From: Actinomycetes bacterium
GTDB lineage: Bacteria > Actinomycetota > Actinomycetes > S36-B12 > GCA-2699445
Direction of reading: 5' to 3'
Length of the DNA: 9,971 nt
NCBI GenBank assembly: GCA_022600255.1
Contig: JAHZKU010000199.1
Span: 1 to 9,971, forward strand
This document shows positions 1-5,590 of the stretch, piece after piece (within the stretch, counting starts at the first letter, position 1; every line of letters begins with the position of its first letter). The position numbers and the translations under genes are program-made. Under the pieces are notes generated by a model. The model worked only from the letters and a program-made list of their open reading frames with translations. It was not told the DNA's origin and did no database searches.

Positions 1-587
1 TCGACCTCATGGTGAACAACGCCGGAATCGCCATTGGTGGCCCCATCGCAGAGCTGGACATCGCGCATTGGGATCGGGCTATCGACGTCAACCTGCGCGG
101 CGTCGTTAACGGCGTGCAGGCCGTCTTGCCGGCAATGTTGACGCGGGGTCGTGGTCACATCGTTAATGTGGCTTCTCTGGCCGGTCTGATCCCGTCACCA
201 GGCATGGCGCCCTACAGCGCGACCAAGCATGCTGTCGTGGGGATGAGCTTGAGCATGCAACTTGATTTGGCGGACACGGGCGTCGATGTCACGGTTGTGT
301 GTCCAGGCTTCACCGATACCCCGATCCTCGACAAGTTCAACCCGGCTGACCTACCGCCGGTGCCATCCGGTGGCAGTGCGCGGTCATTCGCGGAAAGTTT
401 GCCCGGTGGCGTTTATGACGTTTCCGAACTTGCGGCAGACATCGTGCGGGGAATCGAGAAGAATATGGTGATGGTTGTCGCGCCCGCCACGGCGAAGGCT
501 GCTTGGCGTTCTTACCGCACCTCGCCGGCTGGCTTCCAGAAACTCACCCAGAGTGCGGCTAAGAATCGCCGGAAATCTGGCGAATAG
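1..587 (+). CDS. Short-chain dehydrogenase/reductase (SDR), 5'-truncated
   Basis: This is an NAD(P)-dependent oxidoreductase of the classical SDR family; the substrate cannot be told. The reading frame is open from base 3, and the Met codon at base 9 is internal because it lies in the D-L-M-V-N-N-A-G stretch that sits near residue 85 of the family. The N-terminal Rossmann motif (TGxxxGxG) is therefore outside the window. The NNAG motif, the catalytic Ser (codon 174-176, in VASLAG) and the Tyr-Ser-Ala-Thr-Lys pair (Tyr codon 213-215, Lys codon 225-227) are all present, followed by the usual CPG segment. The C terminus is basic. The next gene starts 9 nt after the stop, so the two are probably cotranscribed. 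An SDR gene also lies beside sigH in mycobacteria (Rv3224 next to Rv3223c, from memory), so the position may be conserved. The family is certain; the role is unknown. Confidence 0.93.
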   Translation, partial: DLMVNNAGIAIGGPIAELDIAHWDRAIDVNLRGVVNGVQAVLPAMLTRGRGHIVNVASLAGLIPSPGMAPYSATKHAVVGMSLSMQLDLADTGVDVTVVCPGFTDTPILDKFNPADLPPVPSGGSARSFAESLPGGVYDVSELAADIVRGIEKNMVMVVAPATAKAAWRSYRTSPAGFQKLTQSAAKNRRKSGE

Positions 588-590
588 GAG
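586..590 (+). promoter_or_regulatory. Ribosome binding site of the hydrolase gene
   Basis: AGGAG overlaps the TAG stop of the SDR gene and lies 6 nt before ATG 597. It favours ATG 597 over the in-frame TTG at 594, and suggests translational coupling with the SDR gene. Confidence 0.7.
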
Positions 591-596
591 TTCTTG

Positions 597-1304
597 ATGG
601 CCGAACCCTCCCGACTACTCGAGATTTCTACGCCGACAGGCACGGCGCGCGTTCACATGTTTGATGTCCCGCGCGGTGTTCCCCGCACCACGTTGGTGCT
701 CGGCCATGGTGCCGGTGGCGGCGTGGAAGCCTGGGACCTGCAACTGCTCGCCAGCGAACTGCCGCCAATCGGGATCGATGTGGCACTCGTGGAGCAACCC
801 TGGCACGTCGCAGGGCAGAAGGTCGCAGGGTCAAAAGCCAAGTTGGACTCGGCGTTTCGTGAGGTCGTGTCCGAACTGCGCAGGTCAGGGGAGGGACTGC
901 GCCGTTTGGTGATCGGTGGGCGCAGTGCCGGGGCGCGAGTTGCGTGCAGAGTCGCCGCCGATGTGGGTGCGGCGGAAGTCTTGAACCTCGCGTTTCCAAT
1001 GCACCGGCCAGGCCGCAGCTACCCCAACCGAGCGGCAGAAGTGGCGACAGCATCTCAGTTCTGTCCTGTCACCATTCTGCAAGGGGAACGGGACTCGTTT
1101 GGGTCGCCAGTGGAAGTGAGCCAGGCGGTGGCGGCCGAGCAGGGCTCGGCGCTGGTGGTTTCCGTTCCGTGGGCGGACCACAGCTTCAAGCTCCCCAAGA
1201 AAGCCCCACTCACCCGGATTGAAGCCGGGATTGTCCTGGTGGAGACGGCACGGTTCGCCTTATTGCACCGCACCGGGAATGAAGGGCTACTCATGCCGCG
1301 TTAA
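597..1304 (+). CDS. Alpha/beta hydrolase, KANL3/Tex30-like
   Basis: This is a predicted cytosolic serine hydrolase of about 235 residues. The oxyanion segment LGHGAGGG follows strand 3, the nucleophile elbow is G-G-R-S-A-G-A-R, the acid is probably the Asp in GERDSFG, and the catalytic His is in ADHSFK near the C terminus. The short compact form and the RSAGAR elbow fit the dienelactone-hydrolase-like KANL3/Tex30 family, common as single copies in actinobacteria and of unknown substrate. ATG 597 is chosen because AGGAG lies 6 nt upstream; TTG 594 is less likely. It follows the SDR gene by 9 nt. Its last codons contain the -35 element of the predicted sigR promoter, so the hydrolase and sigma factor loci are physically interlocked. 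A link to thiol stress is only inferred from position. Confidence 0.85.
   Translation: MAEPSRLLEISTPTGTARVHMFDVPRGVPRTTLVLGHGAGGGVEAWDLQLLASELPPIGIDVALVEQPWHVAGQKVAGSKAKLDSAFREVVSELRRSGEGLRRLVIGGRSAGARVACRVAADVGAAEVLNLAFPMHRPGRSYPNRAAEVATASQFCPVTILQGERDSFGSPVEVSQAVAAEQGSALVVSVPWADHSFKLPKKAPLTRIEAGIVLVETARFALLHRTGNEGLLMPR
1275..1302 (+). promoter_or_regulatory. Predicted SigR-type autoregulatory promoter
   Basis: GGGAAT (1275-1280) is followed 19 nt later by GTT (1300-1302). The SigR/SigH consensus as known from Streptomyces and Mycobacterium is GGGAAT or GGGAAC with GTT about 18-19 nt on. The promoter overlaps the 3' end of the hydrolase gene and would start transcription near 1308-1312, at or just before GTG 1312, which is in frame with sigR. 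This fits positive autoregulation of sigR-rsrA. It is a motif match only. Confidence 0.62.
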
Positions 1305-1362
1305 GCAGTGTGTGAGCGTGATCTGTCCAGTTCGACCCGCAACGGCCTCTTCCAAATTGGAG

Positions 1363-1378
1363 GTCGGGCCTGCCCGAC
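1363..1378. repeat. Inverted repeat in the sigR leader/extension
   Basis: GTCGGGC and GCCCGAC are perfect 7-nt arms around a CT centre. The repeat lies between the predicted SigR promoter and the ATG at 1480, inside the region that would encode the N-terminal extension. In RNA it could form a 6-bp stem with a CCTG loop. It may be an operator or a translation-modulating hairpin, or chance in GC-rich DNA. Confidence 0.4.
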
Positions 1379-1479
1379 GCCCTGCGGCAAAGTGGGAACG
1401 CGCCGGCGCGGATGCCGGAAGTCTAGTTAGCGTCCCTTCTGTCCCATCACGCAGGCCGTCTGCCTTAGTCTTAGAAGCA

Positions 1480-2130
1480 ATGAACTCCTCATCTCCACCT
1501 AGTGACCAGTCGGTCTCGCCACCTGTGGTGGCTGATCAATCGGCTGAAACCGAGTCTGAGCGCAAGGCCCGATTCGAACGGGATGCGTTGCCTTTTCTGG
1601 ATCAACTATTTGGTGCTGCCATGCGGATGACGCGGAATCCGGCAGACGCGGAGGATTTGGTCCAGGAGACCTTCGTGAAAGCGTATTCGGCGTTCCATCA
1701 GTACCGGGACGGCACCAACCTCAAGGCTTGGCTTTTCCGCATTCTCACAAACACCTACATCAACCACTATCGAAAACGGCAGCGGCAACCGCAGCAGTAC
1801 AGCACCGGCGAGTTTGAAGACTGGCAAATGGCCAAGGCCGACATCAACCCGACCGAAGGCCTGCGCCCAGCTGATGTCGAGGCGCTGTCACGGCTAACGG
1901 ATGCGGACGTAATCGACGCGATGGGAAACCTGCCAGAGGATTTTCGGCTTGCGGTGTATCTGGCCGATGTCGAAGGATTCCCGTACAAGGAGATCGCCGA
2001 AATCATGGATACCCCAGTGGGAACCGTGATGTCGCGGCTCCATCGAGGACGCAAACAGCTACGTCTCACACTGGGTGACTACGCGCGCGAGCGCGGGTTG
2101 ATCCCAGTCGGAACCACGGAGGGGGAGTAA
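1480..2130 (+). CDS. sigR: Redox-responsive ECF sigma factor, SigR/SigH family
   Basis: This sigma factor directs RNA polymerase to thiol-oxidative-stress promoters. It has 216 residues. Region 2 spans about residues 32-102, with the core-binding stretch DAEDLVQETFVKAY (56-69) and the -10 recognition stretch GTNLKAWLFRILTNTYIN (78-95) followed by HYRKRQRQP. Region 4 spans about 143-196, with the helix-turn-helix in YKEIAEIMDTPVGTVMSRLHRGR. These signatures are typical of SigR/SigH rather than other ECF groups. ATG 1480 is chosen because conserved sequence begins shortly after it, although its Shine-Dalgarno match is poor (AGAAG only 2 nt away). The frame stays open upstream, and GTG 1312 or 1318 would give a form longer by 56 or 54 residues. 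The stop overlaps the rsrA start (TAATG), so the two are translationally coupled. Expected targets are thioredoxin, mycothiol and protein quality-control genes; none of these is in the window. Confidence 0.95.
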   Translation: MNSSSPPSDQSVSPPVVADQSAETESERKARFERDALPFLDQLFGAAMRMTRNPADAEDLVQETFVKAYSAFHQYRDGTNLKAWLFRILTNTYINHYRKRQRQPQQYSTGEFEDWQMAKADINPTEGLRPADVEALSRLTDADVIDAMGNLPEDFRLAVYLADVEGFPYKEIAEIMDTPVGTVMSRLHRGRKQLRLTLGDYARERGLIPVGTTEGE

Positions 2131-2387
2131 TGAGTTGTGGCGCGGAGAGCGACGTGAATTGCTCAGAGGTACTGGACCAGGTCTATGAGTACCTGGATGG
2201 GGAAATGAACCAAGCCGACATCGATCGGGTGAAACAGCATCTGGACGATTGCTCACCTTGCTTGGACGAGGTTGGTCTAGCTGATGCCGTTAGGCAGTTG
2301 GTGGCAAAGTCTTGTGCCTGCAAGCCTGCCCCTGAACAGTTGAAGCAAGACATCCTGGCACGGTTAACGCAGGTGCGAGCGAACTAA
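2130..2387 (+). CDS. rsrA: Zinc-binding anti-sigma factor, RsrA/RshA family
   Basis: RsrA binds reduced SigR and releases it when oxidised. The 85-residue protein has the ZAS motif H37-x3-C41-x2-C44 (QHLDDCSPC), with C3 and C11 upstream. These positions match Streptomyces RsrA, where C11, H37, C41 and C44 belong to the zinc and trigger-disulfide centre. The downstream cysteine pair, adjacent in Streptomyces (C61-C62, from memory), is here C62-A-C64. The N-terminal helix (CSEVLDQVYEYLDGEM) is the usual sigma-contacting segment. The protein ends soon after the last conserved helix, like the short mycobacterial form. The start codon overlaps the sigR stop by one base. Expression should follow sigR, including the predicted autoregulatory promoter. 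Confidence 0.95.
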   Translation: MSCGAESDVNCSEVLDQVYEYLDGEMNQADIDRVKQHLDDCSPCLDEVGLADAVRQLVAKSCACKPAPEQLKQDILARLTQVRAN

Positions 2388-2416
2388 CGCCCCGCCAGTG
2401 GGGGGGGGAACTTCCC
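2388..2416. other. Convergent gap with G9 tract and small palindrome
   Basis: Only 29 nt separate the convergent rsrA and bL37 genes. They hold CCCC (2390-2393) able to pair with the start of a nine-G run (2400-2408), and a GGGAA-C-TTCCC palindrome (2406-2416). No T-tract follows on either strand, so a standard intrinsic terminator is not supported. The G run is unusual for this window. Confidence 0.4.
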
Positions 2417-2491
2417 TCAGCAGTTGGGCTTCTTGCCGCCGTTTGCGGGACGATTCTTGCGGGCGCGACGTTTGCGGGCGCGTTTACTCAT
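2417..2491 (-). CDS. 50S ribosomal protein bL37 (24 residues)
   Basis: A 24-codon frame reads from ATG (2491-2489) to TGA (2419-2417). The product begins MSKRARKRRARKNRP and ends NGGKKPNC. It is extremely basic, and matches in length and pattern the actinobacterial 50S protein bL37 found in mycobacterial ribosome structures, whose usual ending resembles ANHGKRPN. AGGAG lies 6 nt upstream of the ATG. Placement beside sigR/rsrA is, as I recall, common in actinobacteria. The ending is a cysteine, which is unusual for this protein and interesting next to a thiol-stress regulator, but may be chance. It is too short for default gene finders. Confidence 0.82.
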   Translation of the reverse strand: MSKRARKRRARKNRPANGGKKPNC

Positions 2492-2577
2492 GGTGGCTCC
2501 TGATCGGTTGTTCGCCGTTCCAGGGTAGCCGACCGCATCACTTGGGCTGAACGGGCGCGGTCTCGACAGGCAACCTC

Positions 2578-2607
2578 GGGCAGAACCTGGCAGGTTAAAA
2601 ACTGCCC
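2578..2607. repeat. Nested inverted repeat upstream of pilT
   Basis: Outer arms GGGCAG (2578-2583) and CTGCCC (2602-2607) enclose a second pair AACCT (2584-2588) and AGGTT (2592-2596) around GGC, with AAAAA as a one-sided bulge. It lies about 40 nt before the pilT start in the divergent gap between bL37 and pilT (2492-2645). It could be an operator or a 5' leader hairpin. I see no convincing -10/-35 pair in this gap. Confidence 0.4.
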
Positions 2608-2645
2608 ATGTTTGCTATTCGAGCACTGGTGAGGAGTGTGGTCGC

Positions 2646-3761
2646 GTGTCCACTCGCGGCTCGGGCCCCGACGATGGTCGGCCGCCACTTTCCGTATTGC
2701 CTTTTCTGCGCGCCCTCGTGGAAGCGGAAGGCTCGGATTTGCACGTCAAGGTAGGTTCACCCCCTCGAATACGCGTTAATGGCCGGCTACGTAAGCTACA
2801 GGCCCCCGAGCTGCGGGCCAAGGACACCGAACACATGGTGCACGAGGTGCTGCGCTCGGATCTCGTGACGCAGTTTGAAGAGGCCAACGAGGCTGACTTC
2901 GCCTACGCCTTTGCCGATGTTGGCCGGTTTCGAGTTAACGCGTTCCGGCAGCGCGGCTCGGTGGGGCTGGTTTTTCGGGCCGTGTCCATTGGGGCCACTC
3001 CGCTGAGTGCCTTGGGCTTGCCAGAAGTGGTTGCACCGCTTTCCCTAGAGCCGCGCGGCTTGGTGCTAGTGACGGGTCCCACAGGCTCGGGCAAAACCAC
3101 CACACTGGCGGCGATGGTGGACCACATCAACCAGAATCGCGAAGTTCATGTGGTCACCATTGAAGACCCCATCGAGATTGTGCATGAAGACAAGAACGCC
3201 ATGATTAACCAGCGGGAAGTCCACGTGGACACCAGTAGTTTCGCGGCGGCCATGCGAGCGGCAATGCGCCAGGACCCGGATGTAATTCTGATCGGAGAAA
3301 TGCGGGACATCGAGACGGTAAAAGCCGCGATTTCTGCAGCGGAAACGGGGCACTTCGTGATGTCCACCTTGCACACGGTCGACTCCGAAGAAACGGTCAC
3401 GCGCATCATCGACTTTTTTCCGCCGCACGAGCAACGGCAGGTTCGACTCAGCTTGGCCGGCTCCTTGCGTGGCATCCTGTGCCAGCGGCTCATTCCGCAA
3501 CTGGAGGGAGATAGCCGCGCCGTCGCGATGGAGGTCTGTATCAACACCGGTCGTGTTGCGGAAGCCATTGCCGACGCAGAGAAGACCTCCACGATTGCGC
3601 AGCTTGTCTCTGAGGGCGGCTACTACGGCATGCAGACATTCGATCAGCACCTCACCGAACTCTTCCGAAACGACGTGATCACGCTGGATGCCGCGTTGGC
3701 TTCCTCTTCGAATCCGCACGATTTTATTGTGGAGTTGCGGCGCCTGGGATTGGTCGACTGA
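2646..3761 (+). CDS. pilT: Type IV pilus retraction ATPase PilT
   Basis: PilT is a hexameric cytoplasmic AAA-like ATPase that powers pilus disassembly and twitching. The 371-residue protein is of usual length. Residues about 15-110 form the N-terminal PAS-like domain (GSDLHVKVGSPPRIRVNG). The Walker A is GPTGSGKTT (144-152), the Asp box TIEDPIE (171-177), the Walker B DVILIGE (212-218, Glu218 catalytic) and the His box TGHFVMSTLHT (234-244). The PilT-type C-terminal signature is recognisable as TIAQLVSEGG followed by MQTFDQHL, where classical PilT has AIRNLIREG; this argues for PilT rather than PilB or GspE. The start is GTG 2646, with GAGGAG 9 nt upstream. No other pilus gene lies in the window, so it is an orphan here. 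It is converged on by the glycosyltransferase operon. The Glu/Asp-rich surface and codon use look ordinary. Confidence 0.95.
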   Translation: MSTRGSGPDDGRPPLSVLPFLRALVEAEGSDLHVKVGSPPRIRVNGRLRKLQAPELRAKDTEHMVHEVLRSDLVTQFEEANEADFAYAFADVGRFRVNAFRQRGSVGLVFRAVSIGATPLSALGLPEVVAPLSLEPRGLVLVTGPTGSGKTTTLAAMVDHINQNREVHVVTIEDPIEIVHEDKNAMINQREVHVDTSSFAAAMRAAMRQDPDVILIGEMRDIETVKAAISAAETGHFVMSTLHTVDSEETVTRIIDFFPPHEQRQVRLSLAGSLRGILCQRLIPQLEGDSRAVAMEVCINTGRVAEAIADAEKTSTIAQLVSEGGYYGMQTFDQHLTELFRNDVITLDAALASSSNPHDFIVELRRLGLVD

Positions 3762-3830
3762 CATCCTTGCTGATCGCTCTGGTGGGCAGCGACTCTAGCC
3801 GGCAAGTCAGGGCGGGTTCGTCAGGGATGC
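3762..3830. other. Convergent intergenic region
   Basis: These 69 nt separate the stops of pilT (+) and the GT2 gene (-). A 5-bp TCGCT/AGCGA stem with a 9-nt loop is the best hairpin seen, and no T-tract follows it. A terminator must act here on one or both strands, but I cannot place a convincing one. Confidence 0.3.
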
Positions 3831-4559
3831 TCACTGGGTAGGAACGTTGTTCTTGACTGTGTTGGCCGATGTCGCTTCTGGGCTCAAGCCCCGATCCCTG
3901 CGTGCGCGAGCGATGACGGTCAGGTAGTCGCGGTGGGCATCCACCCGGGTCCGGGTGATGTTGGCAGCATGCGAGCGGCGCAACAAACTAACGCAGCGAA
4001 TGTGTTGCTCGCGAACTGCCCGATCGCGAGCAACACGCATCCAGTCAACAAACTCTCCGAGAACCAGATCTTCATCGAACGGACCAAGTGCTTCCATGAC
4101 GGTGCGCGGGAACAGCATCGCACCTGCGAGCATCGCTGTCCCTTCCCCCACAGCCGAGTAGGAGTCGGCTGGATTAGGTGCGCCAGTGGCATCGAAGATC
4201 TGTTGCTGTCCTATCAGGAGCGCATCATTGGAGACAGCAGTTGCTACCAGTTGTTCAGTGCGGTGATGCGGCCACAGATCGTCGGAGTCCAAGAACCCCA
4301 GCCAAGGTCTGCTGCCAAGACTCACGCCGGTGTTTCGGGCCGCTCCGGCCCCGCGATTGCGGTTGTGGCGCATCACACTAACCCCTGGCAGTGACCAGGA
4401 TTCCACCTGTTCCCAAACAGCGTCTGAACTCCCGTCGTCAACAACGATCACATGAACGTCGGCATTGTGTTGTTGCCTAGCCGATTGCACCGCTGAGTAG
4501 AGAAATGGATGCCGACGGTCGGTCGGAATCACCACATCCACGGGTGTCCTAGCGCTCAT
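3831..4559 (-). CDS. Glycosyltransferase family 2 (GT-A)
   Basis: This enzyme is predicted to transfer a sugar from a nucleotide-sugar donor, probably at the cytoplasmic face of the membrane; donor and acceptor are unknown. The 242-residue protein is one GT-A domain: the first donor loop is VVDDGSSD (39-46), the NRGAGAARNTG stretch is at 68-78, the metal-binding DSDD is at 91-94, and a putative catalytic-base region is GEFVDW (168-173). No membrane segment is visible, so it is a soluble enzyme of the short family-2 type often found with HprK-related kinase and nucleotidyltransferase genes. Its ATG shares one base with the stop of the preceding gene (TGATG), and GGGGAA lies upstream. It is the last gene of the minus-strand unit. 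Confidence 0.9.
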   Translation of the reverse strand: MSARTPVDVVIPTDRRHPFLYSAVQSARQQHNADVHVIVVDDGSSDAVWEQVESWSLPGVSVMRHNRNRGAGAARNTGVSLGSRPWLGFLDSDDLWPHHRTEQLVATAVSNDALLIGQQQIFDATGAPNPADSYSAVGEGTAMLAGAMLFPRTVMEALGPFDEDLVLGEFVDWMRVARDRAVREQHIRCVSLLRRSHAANITRTRVDAHRDYLTVIARARRDRGLSPEATSANTVKNNVPTQ

Positions 4560-5590
4560 CAGTAGTTCCCCAATCTGGCGGCCGCGCGGATCGCTCTTGG
4601 CAGCACGTGAGCTTGCAGCCTTGCCAACGGGCTGACAGCATCTTTCGTGTGTCCGGGCCCGGATCTGGTGCGGAGATCAATCACGACGGGTTGCCTGTGA
4701 TTGTGTGGCAGAAGGAGATTCAACGTGTGGCCGGGTAGGTAGTCTGCGGCACTGACGGCATGAGCCGCGAAGAGGGCTGACAGCGGTGTGGAGCGAATCT
4801 GAGCGCGAAAGGCGTCGGGGGAGAACCCCTGCGCGACAGAAAGTCGATCGAAGTCAACCGCCCAAGACCGTGCGACTGTGCGGCTTGGGCGATCACGTAG
4901 GAACGTGTCGAGCAGAATTGAGTAAGCCACGTCACTGGGTGAGAGAACCCGCAACCGGCGACCCTGCCAAATGGTCATCCTGGCGCCTTGGACCGAGTCT
5001 CTGACTCGCTTCAAGTCTGGATGCCGCCACTTGAGCACGACACCGCTACGCGAACGGAGTTCGGTTTGCCCTACGGGGGCCGCGCCTGAACCCCACTCCA
5101 CTCGCCCCAAGATCCTGGCCTTGATCCCGGATGCGCCGCCGATCGGGTCGGCGACGAACAGTTCCACTGAGGCCAGACCTGGCCTGGTTAAGAAGGGGTA
5201 GTGCAGTGTTGCCGCCAAGTCGCTGCCCAACACCGCCACCACACCTTGGTTCGCCAGTTGGGCTTGAGCGGTCAAAGCAGCGTTGAGTTGTGAGCAGGCC
5301 AGTAGGAAGCTGCGCCGCCGTAGACCCATGATCCGGGCGCTGTCCGGGTCTGACAGCCCTAACGCCTCGACCCGGCTCCACGCCAATGGTAAGAGCGCGG
5401 CTTCCGGGCCGCTGACGTGATCAAAGTCGGGAAGTTCAGCTCGCCAATGACGCCAGGCTTCCGGGGCTGAATGCCGCGGACCGCCGTCAAGGGCGACCAA
5501 CGTCAACCAGTGCATCCGGTGTTGCACCGTATCCGGGACGGCTGCGAGATACGGTTCCGAGTGCCCGCGACGGGAAGTGGGCTTAGGCAT
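4559..5590 (-). CDS. Nucleotidyltransferase-like protein (PF14907 type), active site diverged
   Basis: The 343-residue product resembles the uncharacterised nucleotidyltransferase family that accompanies PqqD and HprK-like genes. In that family the core usually reads LKG...R.xxDiDLLV. Here the aligned region is VLGSDLAATLHYPFLTRP (120-137) and ASVELFVAD (140-148), so the D-x-D appears replaced by S141-V-E143 and the Lys of LKG is missing. The later SPSDVAYSILLDTFLRD region (218-233) is normal for the family, whose members contain an extended helical C-terminal part. The start is ATG 5590-5588, which overlaps the kinase stop by 8 nt (ATGCCTAA); longer in-frame starts up to 5662 would overlap the kinase gene further. 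Activity on a protein, peptide or sugar phosphate is unknown, and it may be a non-catalytic partner. Confidence 0.72.
   Translation of the reverse strand: MPKPTSRRGHSEPYLAAVPDTVQHRMHWLTLVALDGGPRHSAPEAWRHWRAELPDFDHVSGPEAALLPLAWSRVEALGLSDPDSARIMGLRRRSFLLACSQLNAALTAQAQLANQGVVAVLGSDLAATLHYPFLTRPGLASVELFVADPIGGASGIKARILGRVEWGSGAAPVGQTELRSRSGVVLKWRHPDLKRVRDSVQGARMTIWQGRRLRVLSPSDVAYSILLDTFLRDRPSRTVARSWAVDFDRLSVAQGFSPDAFRAQIRSTPLSALFAAHAVSAADYLPGHTLNLLLPHNHRQPVVIDLRTRSGPGHTKDAVSPLARLQAHVLPRAIRAAARLGNY

Noticed and set aside
1394..1428. Second SigR-like promoter (GGGAAC 1394-1399 with GTT 1426-1428)
   Set aside because: The spacing of 26 nt is too long for the SigR consensus of about 18-19.
1219..1479. 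The full open frame upstream of sigR, beginning at base 1219 inside the hydrolase gene
   Set aside because: The part before 1305 overlaps the hydrolase coding sequence in another frame and lies upstream of the predicted promoter; only the part from GTG 1312 is a plausible extension.
2390..2403. Intrinsic terminator after rsrA
   Set aside because: The CCCC/GGGG stem is only 4 bp and is followed by G and not T.
3066..3764. 232-codon minus-strand frame opposite pilT
   Set aside because: It is a shadow of pilT; the pilT frame has all family motifs and this one has none.
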